Assembly: GCA_030752605.1 (NCBI GenBank)
Contig: JASMDX010000056.1
Span: 1-64,000, forward strand
Source of the DNA: GCA-2731375 sp002731375
GTDB lineage: Bacteria; Pseudomonadota; Alphaproteobacteria; GCA-2731375
Length of the DNA stretch: 64,000 bases
Direction: 5' to 3'
Shown piece by piece: positions 8,962-17,496 of this stretch. Under the pieces are notes generated by a model. It worked only from the letters and a program-made list of their open reading frames with translations. It was not told the origin of the DNA and made no database searches. Position numbers and translations under genes: made by a program. Numbering within the stretch: the first letter of the stretch is position 1; each line of letters begins with the position of its first letter.

Positions 8962-10509
8962 ATGTCATGGCAAGCGGAACTTGATGAGCTGAAACGGCGC
9001 GAGGCCTTCGCCGAGAAACTTGGCGGCGAAATGCGGGTCAAGCGGCAGAAGGACGGTGGCCGCTATACCATTCGCGAACGGATCGAACTGCTTGCCGATG
9101 ACGGCTCCTTCCACGAAATCGGCAAGATCGCCGGCATGGCCGCATACGACGGCAGGAATGATCTGGAGGATTTCACGCCTTCCAACTTCGTCTTTGGCCG
9201 GGCCCGCCTGAATGACCGGCAAGTGGTTATCGCCGGCGATGATTTCACCGTGCGCGGTGGCTCCGCCGATGCCACCATCAAGGAAAAGCATCTCAACGCG
9301 GAGGCCATGGCGAACGCGCTGCAACTGCCCCTGGTCCGCCTGGTGGAAGGTTCGGGCGGTGGCGGTTCGGTCAAGACCATCGAGACCACGGGCCGAGCCA
9401 ATGTGCCAGGCGTCGCGGGCTGGGACATGGTGGTCGCGAATATGGGCACGGTGCCGCGGGTGGCGCTGGGGCTGGGCTCTGTCGCCGGTTTGGGCGCGGC
9501 GCATCTGGCGGCCTCGCACTATTCGGTCATGTTGAAGGAGAAATCAGCGATGTTCGTCGCTGGTCCACCGGTGGTGGAGCGGATCGGTCAGAAATTGACC
9601 AAGAATGAGCTGGGTGGCTACAAAATCCAGCTGCGTGCCGGTGCCGTTGATCACGCGGTAAATACTGAAGAAGAAGCCTTTGAATGCGCCGGACGGTTCC
9701 TCTCTTACCTGCCGCAATCGGTCAACGAGCTGCCGCCAAGGGTTGGCCTCACGGACGATCCCAACCGGCGGGTTGACTGGCTGATCGATGCCATTCCCCG
9801 GGATATCCGCAAAATTTACAAAATGCGCCCCATCATCAAAGCCTTGGTCGATGAAGGCTCGTTCTTTGAAATGGGCAAGGAGTACGGTAAGTCAGTGATC
9901 ACCGGGCTGGCCCGTCTGGATGGCTGGCCGGTCGCCTTCATGGCCTCGGACCCCATGTCTTATGGCGGCTGCTGGACGGCGGATACCTGCCGCAAGGTGG
10001 AGAAATTTGTCGATCTGGCAGAAACCTTCCATCTGCCGATCGTGAATTTGTCCGATTGTCCCGGCTTTCAGGTCGGCCTGCAGGCGGAACAAAGCGGCGT
10101 TATCAAGGAGGGCGTTCGCGCCATGAGCGCGATCTGGCAGACCACGGTGCCCTGGTGCACGATGATTATCCGTAATGTCTTTGGCGTCGCGGGGGCGGCG
10201 CATACGGTGGGCGGACGCTATACGACCCGCTATGCCTGGCCGTCGGGCCGCTGGGGCTCGCTGCCTTTGGAAGGCGGGATTGAGGCCGCCTACAGCGCTG
10301 ATATCGCCGCCGCCGCAGACCCGGACGCGGAGTTGGAGATTATCACCGAGCGGCTGGAGAAATTGCGCTCGCCCTTCCGTTCAGCCGAAACCTTCTGGAT
10401 CGAGGAAATTATCGACCCCCGCGAGACCCGAGAGCTGTTGTGCGATTTCGCCAATACGGCGGCGCCCCTGCGGACAACCGGAGTCTCATCGCACGCCATG
10501 CGCCCCTGA
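8962..10509 (+). CDS. Acyl-CoA carboxylase carboxyltransferase (beta) subunit
   Basis: Biotin-dependent carboxyltransferase of 515 residues with two crotonase-fold halves, as in PccB/MccB-type subunits. Features include the N-terminal RYTIRERIELLADDGSFHEIG and glycine-rich oxyanion-hole segments (VEGSGGGGSVKT; FGVAGAAHTVGGR in the second half). It moves CO2 from carboxybiotin to an acyl-CoA. A strong AGGAGG lies at 8947-8952. The biotin-carboxylase/BCCP alpha subunit is not in the window, so the substrate (propionyl, methylcrotonyl or another acyl-CoA) is not decidable here. Confidence 0.88.
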   Translation: MSWQAELDELKRREAFAEKLGGEMRVKRQKDGGRYTIRERIELLADDGSFHEIGKIAGMAAYDGRNDLEDFTPSNFVFGRARLNDRQVVIAGDDFTVRGGSADATIKEKHLNAEAMANALQLPLVRLVEGSGGGGSVKTIETTGRANVPGVAGWDMVVANMGTVPRVALGLGSVAGLGAAHLAASHYSVMLKEKSAMFVAGPPVVERIGQKLTKNELGGYKIQLRAGAVDHAVNTEEEAFECAGRFLSYLPQSVNELPPRVGLTDDPNRRVDWLIDAIPRDIRKIYKMRPIIKALVDEGSFFEMGKEYGKSVITGLARLDGWPVAFMASDPMSYGGCWTADTCRKVEKFVDLAETFHLPIVNLSDCPGFQVGLQAEQSGVIKEGVRAMSAIWQTTVPWCTMIIRNVFGVAGAAHTVGGRYTTRYAWPSGRWGSLPLEGGIEAAYSADIAAAADPDAELEIITERLEKLRSPFRSAETFWIEEIIDPRETRELLCDFANTAAPLRTTGVSSHAMRP

Positions 10510-10635
10510 TACCAGGGAGCGCATAGAAAATTCCGCTATTTTTGGCGGGTTTCAATTATCGAAGATGCCAGTTGAACTGCGCCAGGCTAATGATTATGTA
10601 AAATAATCTGACCTATGATAGTTGGAAATCAACAC

Positions 10636-10737
10636 ATGGCGCAAAACCACGAGCAATAATTCGTGCTGGTCATCGTCTCGATCCTTGGGGCCGCTGTTTT
10701 GCTGATTAGTCTGCTGGGCGTTTGGAACTTGTTTTAA
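10636..10737 (+). pseudogene. Short membrane-peptide reading frame with in-frame TAA
   Basis: ATG at 10636 encodes MAQNHEQ, then TAA (10657-10659), then in the same frame 25 residues rich in Val, Leu and Ile forming one transmembrane helix and ending WNLF before TAA. The hydrophobic segment is the kind of small single-helix protein common in proteobacteria. Either the gene was broken by a Gln/Glu/Tyr-to-stop change or translation starts at the GTG just after the stop (10663). I do not recognise a family, so this is a weak call. Confidence 0.3.
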
Positions 10738-10789
10738 CGCCCTTCGGCGGCAAACGGCATGCAATCAGCCGACGGCGATAGGGCGCGTT

Positions 10790-11662
10790 CTATCGCGTTG
10801 GAACCGGCTTATCGCCTTGATAATCGTAGAATCCACGCTCGGTCTTGCGCCCCAGCCAGCCGGCCTCGACGTATTTCACCAATAGCGGACAGGGCCGGTA
10901 CTTGGTATCGGCCAGGCCTTCGTAGAGCACCTGCATGATCGCTAGGCAGGTATCCAGACCGATGAAATCAGCCAGTTGCAAGGGTCCCATGCGGTGGTTG
11001 GCGCCCAGGCGCATGGCGCTGTCGATACCTTCAACCGTGCCCACGCCTTCGTACAGGGTGTAGACTGCCTCGTTGATCATGGGCACTAGGATGCGGTTGA
11101 CGATGAAGGCGGGAAAATCCTCGGCATTGGTGGCAACCTTGCCGATCTTGAGCACGATCTCGCGCATCGCTTCAAACGTTGGAGCGTCCGTGGCGATGCC
11201 GCGGATCAGCTCCACCAGCTCCATCATCGGCACCGGGTTCATGAAATGCATGCCCATGAACTTTTCCGGCCGGCCCGAGACTGCGGCCAAGCGCGTGATG
11301 GAGATGGATGAGGTGTTGGTGGCGATCAGGCCTTCCGGCTTCAGGATTGGTCCCAGATCAGTCAGGATTTGCCTTTTGACCTCTTCATCTTCTGAGGCCG
11401 CCTCGATCACCAGATCGGCATTGGCCAGCTCGGGCAAGCCGGCGACGGTTTTGATCCGGGACAAGGAATCGGCCATTTCGACCTCTTCCAGTTTACCCCG
11501 GCCAACCTGACGGCTCATATTGCCCTCGATTACCTTCATCGCCTTTTGCATTTGGGCGTTGGAGGTATCGGTCAGCATGACGTTGTAGCCGCCGACGGCC
11601 AAGACATGGGCAATACCGCTGCCCATCTGTCCCGCGCCGATAATGCCAATATTCTGGATCAT
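10790..11662 (-). CDS. 3-hydroxybutyryl-CoA dehydrogenase
   Basis: NAD(P)-dependent 3-hydroxyacyl-CoA dehydrogenase of 290 residues, the typical single-function length. Rossmann motif GAGQMGSGIA is at residues 8-17; the catalytic His lies in MGMHFMNPVPMMELVELI, with conserved NTSSIS before it and the C-terminal helical dimerisation domain (RMGPLQLADFIGLDTCL). It oxidises 3-hydroxybutyryl-CoA in beta-oxidation or polyhydroxybutyrate turnover. It follows etfA on the same strand (gap about 40 bases); etfB-etfA-hbd is a conserved alphaproteobacterial unit. Confidence 0.93.
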   Translation of the reverse strand: MIQNIGIIGAGQMGSGIAHVLAVGGYNVMLTDTSNAQMQKAMKVIEGNMSRQVGRGKLEEVEMADSLSRIKTVAGLPELANADLVIEAASEDEEVKRQILTDLGPILKPEGLIATNTSSISITRLAAVSGRPEKFMGMHFMNPVPMMELVELIRGIATDAPTFEAMREIVLKIGKVATNAEDFPAFIVNRILVPMINEAVYTLYEGVGTVEGIDSAMRLGANHRMGPLQLADFIGLDTCLAIMQVLYEGLADTKYRPCPLLVKYVEAGWLGRKTERGFYDYQGDKPVPTR

Positions 11663-11702
11663 CGAATTCCTTTCAATCTTGACCTTTTCGGCCAGACCTT
11701 AT

Positions 11703-12650
11703 TTATGCCGGCGGCAATTTCTTCAGTTCTTCTTCCAATTCCGGCACCGCCTTGAACAGATCGGCAACCAGGCCGTAATCGGCAACCTGGAAGATCGGCG
11801 CCTCTTCATCCTTGTTGATGGCGACGATCACCTTGCTGTCCTTCATGCCGGCCAGATGCTGAATGGCGCCCGAAATGCCAACCGCAATATACAGATCCGG
11901 CGCCACCACCTTGCCGGTTTGGCCGACCTGATAGTCGTTGGGTACGAAACCCGCATCCACCGCCGCGCGCGAGGCGCCAACGGCGGCCCCAAGTTGGTCG
12001 GCGACCGCTTCGATAATCGGAAAGTTGTCGCCCGACTGCATGCCGCGCCCGCCGGAGATAATGGTTTTCGCCGCTGTCAGTTCCGGGCGCTCGGACTTGG
12101 ACAGTTCCTCGCCCACGAAGCTGGACAGGCCCGGATCACCGGCCGCCGCGACGCTTTCAACCTTGGCCGAACCGCCGTCGGCGGCCGCTTTTTCGAAGCC
12201 GGTGGCACGAATGGTAATAATTTTGATGGCGTCGGACGATTGCACCGTTGCCATGGCATTGCCGGCATAGATCGGCCGAACGAACCTATCCGGACCTTCG
12301 ATGCCCGAAATTTCGGAAATCTGACTGACATCCAACAGAGCCGCGACACGGGGCATGAAGTTCTTGCCGACCGTATTGGCGACCGCCATCACGGCGCCGT
12401 AGTTCTGCGCTAAGGGCACCACCAGATCGGCCATGGGCTCGGCCACCATGTTGGCATACATGGCGTCATCGGCGACCAGCACCTTGGCAACGCCGGCAAC
12501 CTTCGCCGCCGCTTCGCCAACCGCGCTGCAACCCTGGCCCGCTACCAGGATATCCACGTCACCACCCAATTGCCCGGCCGCGGTGACGGCGGCCAGGGTC
12601 GCCGGCTTCAGCTCGGCATTATCATGTTCTGCAATTACCAGGGTGGACAT
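11703..12650 (-). CDS. etfA: Electron transfer flavoprotein alpha subunit
   Basis: FAD-binding subunit of ETF (315 residues), which carries electrons from acyl-CoA dehydrogenases to ETF:ubiquinone oxidoreductase. The C-terminal FAD domain shows the family signature: SGGRGMQSGDNFPIIEAVA, GASRAAVDAGFVPNDYQVGQ, then APDLYIAVGISGAIQHLAGM. It shares one base with etfB at 12650, so the two are translationally coupled and co-transcribed. Confidence 0.97.
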   Translation of the reverse strand: MSTLVIAEHDNAELKPATLAAVTAAGQLGGDVDILVAGQGCSAVGEAAAKVAGVAKVLVADDAMYANMVAEPMADLVVPLAQNYGAVMAVANTVGKNFMPRVAALLDVSQISEISGIEGPDRFVRPIYAGNAMATVQSSDAIKIITIRATGFEKAAADGGSAKVESVAAAGDPGLSSFVGEELSKSERPELTAAKTIISGGRGMQSGDNFPIIEAVADQLGAAVGASRAAVDAGFVPNDYQVGQTGKVVAPDLYIAVGISGAIQHLAGMKDSKVIVAINKDEEAPIFQVADYGLVADLFKAVPELEEELKKLPPA

Positions 12651-13399
12651 TAGATTACCCCCGCTTCGTTACGCAATTTACTTACCAGTTCAGCCGCATC
12701 CTCGACAATCACGCCGGCTTGGCGCGTTGGCGGGTCCTGCACCTTCAAAGTGGTCAGGCGCGGCGCCGTATCGACGCCGAGGTCTTCCGGGGTTTTCTCG
12801 TCGATAGGCTTTTTCTTGGCCTTCATGATATTCGGCAACGAGGCGTAACGCGGCTCGTTCAAACGCAAATCAGTGGTGACGATCATCGGCAGTTTCAGAT
12901 CCAGGGTCTGCAGACCACCGTCTACTTCGCGGGTCACGCTGGCGCTACCGTCGCCCAACTTGATCTCGGAAGCGAAGGTGCCCTGGGCCCAGCCCAGCAG
13001 TGCCGCCAGCATCTGGCCGGTCTGGTTGCAATCATCGTCGATCGCCTGTTTGCCCAGGATCACTAGGCCCGGCTGTTCTTCGTCCACCACGGCTTTCATA
13101 ATCTTGGCTATGTGCAAGGGTTCCAAGTCTTCGTCGGTCTTGACCAGGATGCCGCGGTCGGCACCCATGGCCAGGGCGGTGCGGATGGTCTCCTGGCATT
13201 GCTGTACACCGACGGAAATGGCGACGACTTCATCGACCAACCCGGCTTCTTTCATGCGCAGAGCCTCTTCGATGGCGATTTCATCGAAAGGATTCATGGA
13301 CATTTTGACATTCAATAGATCAACGCCGGTCTGGTCAGCCTTGACCCGGATCTTGACGTTGTAGTCAACCACGCGCTTGACGGCGACGAGCACTTTCAT
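12650..13399 (-). CDS. etfB: Electron transfer flavoprotein beta subunit
   Basis: AMP-binding small subunit of ETF, 249 residues from the start at 13399 (MKVLVAVKRVVDYN). GAGG lies 7-10 bases upstream of that ATG, so I prefer it to the ATG five codons earlier. Family segments NPFDEIAIEEALRMKE, GADRGILVKTDEDLEPLHIAKI and the C-terminal PRYASLPNIMKAKKKP are present. The acyl-CoA dehydrogenase and enoyl-CoA hydratases elsewhere in this window are plausible users of this ETF. Confidence 0.97.
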   Translation of the reverse strand: MKVLVAVKRVVDYNVKIRVKADQTGVDLLNVKMSMNPFDEIAIEEALRMKEAGLVDEVVAISVGVQQCQETIRTALAMGADRGILVKTDEDLEPLHIAKIMKAVVDEEQPGLVILGKQAIDDDCNQTGQMLAALLGWAQGTFASEIKLGDGSASVTREVDGGLQTLDLKLPMIVTTDLRLNEPRYASLPNIMKAKKKPIDEKTPEDLGVDTAPRLTTLKVQDPPTRQAGVIVEDAAELVSKLRNEAGVI

Positions 13400-13660
13400 C
13401 AGCAGCCTCTTCACTCAGGGGAATGGGACTTCCGGTGGCGTGGGGCCCTGTGCCCAGGCACCGGGCGGACGGATTACCACGCCCGCGGGTTTATGCTGCG
13501 CTGCAAAATAGGGAAGCCGACAAGGCGAGTCAACGCGCGGACGCCATCATCGCGGCAAAAGGCCGCATTTGGAGTTTTCCATACCTCACCGAACCACCCG
13601 CTCCCTCTTCCCGGCCATCCGCGACTGGTACCCTGTGGGTGGCCTGGCAACTCAAAAAGT

Positions 13661-14095
13661 TTACTCGGTGAATAGCGGCTCCATTGGCTCTGCCGTGGAG
13701 AGAAATTCCAGCAGATTGCCGTCTGGATCGCGGAAATATACCGATTGCCCCCAAACCCCGTCGGCGGCCCAGCGCGGTACCGGCCCCTCGATGATTTCGA
13801 TTCCGGCATCTTTCAAATGCGCCACGGCTTCTGCAATGGTTCCGTCCCAGCGAAAGCAGGCATCAAGGGTGCCGGATTCCAGCCTCTCGGCAACCAGATA
13901 GGCCGGCTTGTCGAGATATTGCAGATTCATCACCGCGCCGCCCAGCTCGATCGGCAGTACCGGCAGCCCGCCATCGCGAAAACGTTGCAGATAGCGAGGC
14001 CGCCCACCCAGGGTATCGCAATAGAACTTGATGGAACGCTCCATATCGGCGGCCATGACAACCGCATGATCGATGGTGCGAATTCGAAGGGCCAT
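13661..14095 (-). CDS. VOC (glyoxalase/bleomycin-resistance) family protein
   Basis: A 144-residue metalloprotein with one vicinal-oxygen-chelate module pair: IRTIDHAVVMAADMERSIKFYCDTLGG at the N-terminus (metal His in IDHAV) and VYFRDPDGNLLEFLS with the conserved Glu near the C-terminus. GGAGAG just before 14095 sets the start; the frame extends upstream to 14197 but has no ribosome site there. Substrate unknown. It lies divergent from a broken isomerase gene and, with it, separates etfB from the adenosyltransferase gene that commonly adjoins it. Confidence 0.85.
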   Translation of the reverse strand: MALRIRTIDHAVVMAADMERSIKFYCDTLGGRPRYLQRFRDGGLPVLPIELGGAVMNLQYLDKPAYLVAERLESGTLDACFRWDGTIAEAVAHLKDAGIEIIEGPVPRWAADGVWGQSVYFRDPDGNLLEFLSTAEPMEPLFTE

Positions 14096-14157
14096 GCGTC
14101 TCTCCAATTTGATGCCTATAGTGGCTTCCGTTATTTGCAGATAGATTGGAGCAAACC

Positions 14158-14782
14158 ATGTCCGAGATCGAGTATTTCTATTCCGACCATTCCGCATTCG
14201 CCTATTTGGGCTCGACCCGGTTCATGGCAATAGCCAAGGCGGCGGACCGGGCGATCACGCACCGACCGATTGACCCGTGCCGCATCGTACCGACCGGTGG
14301 CGCCCAGTCCTTCAACCAGCGCAGCGCTAAAATTTTTTGCGTACTATTTCCGCCGCGCGATCGACCGTTGGGCCGAGGAGCGGAATGCCCCGGTAATGGA
14401 TGGACGGCCCACCTTTCATGACAATGATACCGCGCCACCCAACGGCATGTTGATCGCCGGATTACAGCAGGGACTGAATATGGACAAGCTGGCCCATGCC
14501 ATGTTGCAGGCCCATTGGCGGGACGATGCGGACCTGACGGACCGTGATACACAGGTCAAAATCGCCAACGGTATTGGCGTTGCACCGAAACCATTGCTCG
14601 ACGCGGCCCTAACGGACGAGGTGCAGGTGATTTACAACGCAAATACGGAAGAAGCGATCGAGCGCTCGGTCTTCGGCTCGCCCGCCTATTTCGTGGGTGG
14701 TGATTTGTTCTATGGCCAGGACCGCCTGGAGATGGTGGAACGCGCTCTGCGCCAACCCTATGCGCCCTCGAAATATGCCTGA
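14158..14782 (+). pseudogene. 2-hydroxychromene-2-carboxylate isomerase (DsbA/kappa-GST fold), frameshifted
   Basis: Translation from ATG 14158 gives MSEIEYFYSDHSAFAYLGST, the start of a DsbA-fold isomerase, and runs to about SFNQRSA near 14325. The family sequence then continues in the next frame from ALKFFAYYFRRAIDRWAEER to the C-terminus FGSPAYFVGGDLFYGQDRLEMVERAL. The shift falls at an A4-T6 homopolymer around 14328-14338. Relatives isomerise hydroxychromene carboxylates in aromatic degradation or act as glutathione-dependent oxidoreductases. One missing or extra base explains everything, so a base-calling error cannot be excluded, although the neighbouring downstream gene is also broken. 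Confidence 0.8.
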
Positions 14783-15126
14783 TGGCGGGTTATTGGGACA
14801 CGACCCGGTCTTGGCAATTTCAGATGCGGCGGCCACGGGTGAGACGGCGGCGATTTTCGCGGATATCTGCACGACCATAGATATCCCACTGATCACCTCC
14901 GTCTGGCGCTCGCTTTACGATGTTGAAGACGGCCTGACGGACGGTGAAGCCAATTTATCTGACCGGATAGGTTGGGCCGGCCCTGGAGCGCGTTATTGCG
15001 TCGGGGGATCTGCCAGAACCCGAACTATTGGTGCCGGGACAACTGGCCTGAGCCGGTATCGGCGCCGGCGCCGTGGCCCACATGGTCGCCCTCGGCCATG
15101 CCCTGGCGAATTGTCTAAAACCCTAA
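14775..15126 (+). pseudogene. DehI-like (halocarboxylic acid dehydrogenase) family remnant
   Basis: From ATG 14775, overlapping the preceding gene's end, the frame gives LLGHDPVLAISDAAATGETA and AAIFADICTTIDIPLITSVWRSL, which matches the N-terminal repeat of the DehI-type family as I know it. Around 14940 homology moves to another frame (KPIYLTG), which is cut by TAG at 14968-14970 and TGA at 15049-15051 but continues with GPALERVIASGDLPEPELLV and AGIGAGAVAHMVALGHA to a final TAA at 15124-15126. Two stops plus a shift make this a true relic. It ends inside the tail of the convergent adenosyltransferase gene. Confidence 0.65.
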
Positions 15127-15686
15127 CAGTTAGTCCCTGGCACCCATAGGATATCCGCGGCGCCGTCGACGTTGGCGTGGCGGGCCAGTTGGAATAGGTG
15201 GTCCGACAGGCGGTTCAGATAACGCAATGCGGCGGGGTTGATTTCCGCTTCATGGGCCAAGGTGGTCACCACGCGCTCGGCACGCCGGGCTACCGTGCGG
15301 CCCAGGTGCAAATGCGCCGCCAATGTGGTACCGCCGGGCAGGACAAATGAATTCAGGGTTGATAGCGCCGTGCCCAATCGGTCTATTTCCTGCTCCAACC
15401 GCTCCACCTGGGCCTCGACAATGCGTAGCGGCGGATACTTTGGCTCATCGATGATAGGCGTCGCCAGATCGGCGCCCAGATCGAACAGATCGTGCTGGAT
15501 ACGCGCCAGCATCCCGTCCACGGCTCCATCCGCGTGCTGGCGGGCCAGGCCAATGACCGCGTTCAATTCATCCACATCGCCATAGGCCGCAACGCGCAGG
15601 TCGTCCTTGGCCACCCGGCTGCCATCGCTCAACGAGGTCAGGCCGCCGTCACCGCCACGGGTATAGATTTTTGTCAGCTTGACCAT
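15123..15686 (-). CDS. Cob(I)alamin adenosyltransferase, PduO type
   Basis: ATP:corrinoid adenosyltransferase of 187 residues that makes adenosylcobalamin. The N-terminus TRGGDGGLTSLSDGSRVAKD is the ATP-binding signature, followed by AYGDVDELNAVIGLAR; the C-terminal part has LPGGTTLAAHLHLGRTVARRAER and YLNRLSDHLFQLAR. In many alphaproteobacteria this gene lies between the twin-TM gene and etfB, as it nearly does here. It implies a B12-dependent enzyme elsewhere, for example methylmalonyl-CoA mutase, which would fit the acyl-CoA carboxylase beta subunit at 9-10.5 kb. Confidence 0.93.
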   Translation of the reverse strand: MVKLTKIYTRGGDGGLTSLSDGSRVAKDDLRVAAYGDVDELNAVIGLARQHADGAVDGMLARIQHDLFDLGADLATPIIDEPKYPPLRIVEAQVERLEQEIDRLGTALSTLNSFVLPGGTTLAAHLHLGRTVARRAERVVTTLAHEAEINPAALRYLNRLSDHLFQLARHANVDGAADILWVPGTNC

Positions 15687-15690
15687 GCCC

Positions 15691-15888
15691 CTAACCTTGA
15701 TTTACGAAAAATAGCGTCACCATGATGGCGACGGCCACCAGCTGCAGAATGATGCGCCAGCGCATCAGCTTGTTGCCATGCTTGGCGTTGAACGCCCCGC
15801 CTCGCCCCATGCCGTAAACGCCGACCAGCAACACACCCAGCACGGCAACCAGGGCAATAACCAAAACCACCATTAAAATACCGGACAT
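15691..15888 (-). CDS. Twin-transmembrane HIG1-like small protein
   Basis: A 65-residue inner-membrane protein with two helices (about residues 3-24 and 45-62) joined by a short basic loop GRGGAFNAKHGNKLMRWRI. The loop and length match the HIG1-domain/twin-transmembrane family that is regularly encoded beside the adenosyltransferase in alphaproteobacteria. It ends 4 bases before the adenosyltransferase start on the same strand, so the two are co-transcribed. Molecular role is not established; HIG1 relatives associate with respiratory complexes. Confidence 0.85.
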   Translation of the reverse strand: MSGILMVVLVIALVAVLGVLLVGVYGMGRGGAFNAKHGNKLMRWRIILQLVAVAIMVTLFFVNQG

Positions 15889-16039
15889 GGCAACTCCCTA
15901 ATAATGTGTGCAGCGTGCCGATAAATACACACCGGTTCTGCTATGATCACAGACGGAAAACATACGGCCAGTCCTAACATAAAACCGTGACGACTGGACA
16001 AGGTTGTTTGGGTTGCTTGGGTTGTTTAAGGGAAATTGC

Positions 16040-17266
16040 ATGAGCGGTGACGGGCTGAATGGGCGGCGGATGTGGTCCCTGGCGTTGTTGGCAGTTTGCG
16101 AGGTGGCCGTATTGGGCTTGTGGTTTTCGGCCTCCGCCGTTGTGCCGACCCTGGTCCTGGAATACAGCCTTTCGCCCAGCCAGGCTTCCCTGATAACCTC
16201 GGCCGTGCAGGTCGGTTTTGTCGCCGGCACCCTGACATCGGCCATATTCTCCCTAGCCGACCGCCTGGACCCGCGCCGCTTTTTCATGTTCTCGGCCTTG
16301 GTGGCGGCTGGGGCCAATGCCCTGTTGCTGGCGCTGGAGCCGACCTCGCCAATGGTAATCGTGTTGCGCTTCATCACCGGGGCCTGCATGGCGGGCGTCT
16401 ATCCCGTGGGCATGAAGATGGCGGCCAGCTGGGCCCGCGACGATGTTGGTCTGTTGATTGGCATTCTGGTCGGCGCCTTGACGCTGGGCTCCGCCGCGCC
16501 GCATCTGTTCAATGCCTTTGGTGGCATTGATTGGCATTTCACCATTCTGACCGCTTCCGCCGCGGCCCTGTCGGCGGCGCTGTTGATCAGTCTGGTCCAA
16601 CTAGGCCCGAAGATCGCACCCGCGCCCCCTTTTCGTCCCGGCGCCGCGTTCGAGGCCTTTCGCCGGCCGGCGCTGCGTTGGGCCAACTTTGGCTATCTGG
16701 GTCATATGTGGGAGCTGTATGCCATGTGGGCCTGGCTGGTGGTGTTCATGGACGCTTCGTTTCGTCTTGGCATGGAGGCTGACGCGGCGGCCTGGTGGTC
16801 TCGTCTGGCGACCTTTGGCGCCATGGGTCTGGGCGGTGCCATCGGCTGCCTGCTGGGCGGGGTGATCGCCGACCGTTATGGCCGTACGACGTTGACCATG
16901 GGCGCGATGACTGCCTCGGGCCTGTGCGCCCTGGTAATCGGCTTTTTGTTTGGCGCCGATCCGTGGCTGTTAACCCTGCTGGCAGCTATCTGGGGGGTCA
17001 CGGTGGTGGCGGATTCAGCGCAGTTTTCAGCCTCTATCGTCGAGCTGTCGCCGCCTGAATCTGTCGGCACCATGTTGACCGTGCAGACCTGCGTCGGCTT
17101 CCTGTTGACCCTGTGCACGGTGCATCTGGTACCACCCCTGGCGGCGGCCTGGGGTTGGCAATATGCCTTTTCCGTGCTGGCGGTGGGGCCATTCTTGGGC
17201 GTTTTCGCGATGTCACGCTTGCGGGTCCATCCGGATTCTGCCCGTCTGGCAGGGGGGCGCAGATAA
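16040..17266 (+). CDS. MFS transporter
   Basis: Twelve-helix major facilitator of 408 residues. The first half has the MFS motif-A-like loop weakly (SLADRLDPRRFF), and the second half has a clearer one (GGVIADRYGRTTLTMG). I choose ATG 16040 (MSGDGLNGRRMWSLALL), preceded by AAGGGAAA; an upstream in-frame ATG at 16004 lacks a ribosome site. Substrate unknown. The stop overlaps the start of the next short frame (TAATG), so a downstream gene was once coupled to it. Confidence 0.88.
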   Translation: MSGDGLNGRRMWSLALLAVCEVAVLGLWFSASAVVPTLVLEYSLSPSQASLITSAVQVGFVAGTLTSAIFSLADRLDPRRFFMFSALVAAGANALLLALEPTSPMVIVLRFITGACMAGVYPVGMKMAASWARDDVGLLIGILVGALTLGSAAPHLFNAFGGIDWHFTILTASAAALSAALLISLVQLGPKIAPAPPFRPGAAFEAFRRPALRWANFGYLGHMWELYAMWAWLVVFMDASFRLGMEADAAAWWSRLATFGAMGLGGAIGCLLGGVIADRYGRTTLTMGAMTASGLCALVIGFLFGADPWLLTLLAAIWGVTVVADSAQFSASIVELSPPESVGTMLTVQTCVGFLLTLCTVHLVPPLAAAWGWQYAFSVLAVGPFLGVFAMSRLRVHPDSARLAGGRR

Positions 17267-17490
17267 TGGCGGAACTGAAACGCCGCCTGACCCTGCCGCT
17301 GCTGACCCTGTGTGGCCTTTGCGAAAAGGTTAGTAGCGCCGATCAATTCAATTTCATGATGATTGAAAACACTGGCGTGGTCGGCGTGCACTTTGGCGAC
17401 TTTCTGCGCTATGCCGTCTGCGCTGACGTTGGCGCCATGCAAGAGGAACTTAATGCCGCGTTCCAGGCCGCCGCCGTTTCATGCGACTAA
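17266..17490 (+). pseudogene. Chimeric remnant: amino-acid permease N-terminus joined to a possible aminotransferase C-terminus
   Basis: The 74-codon frame starts within the MFS stop (TAATG). Residues 1-18, MAELKRRLTLPLLTLCGL, match the start of APC-superfamily amino-acid permeases. From residue 20 (EKVSSADQFNF, then MMIENTGVVGVHFGDFLRYA) the sequence is hydrophilic and resembles the last strand-helix of a fold-type I PLP-dependent aminotransferase; that assignment is from memory and weaker. A permease cannot continue this way, so I infer a deletion that removed the rest of the permease and the front of a downstream gene. Any product would be non-functional. Confidence 0.5.
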
Positions 17491-17496
17491 CTGCGC

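Noticed and set aside
10533..10550. CCGC...GCGG as a terminator of the carboxylase gene
   Set aside because: Only a 4-bp stem with an 8-base loop and few T after it.
13400..13660. Reading frames between etfB and the VOC gene
   Set aside because: Short, no family similarity in any frame; treated as intergenic.
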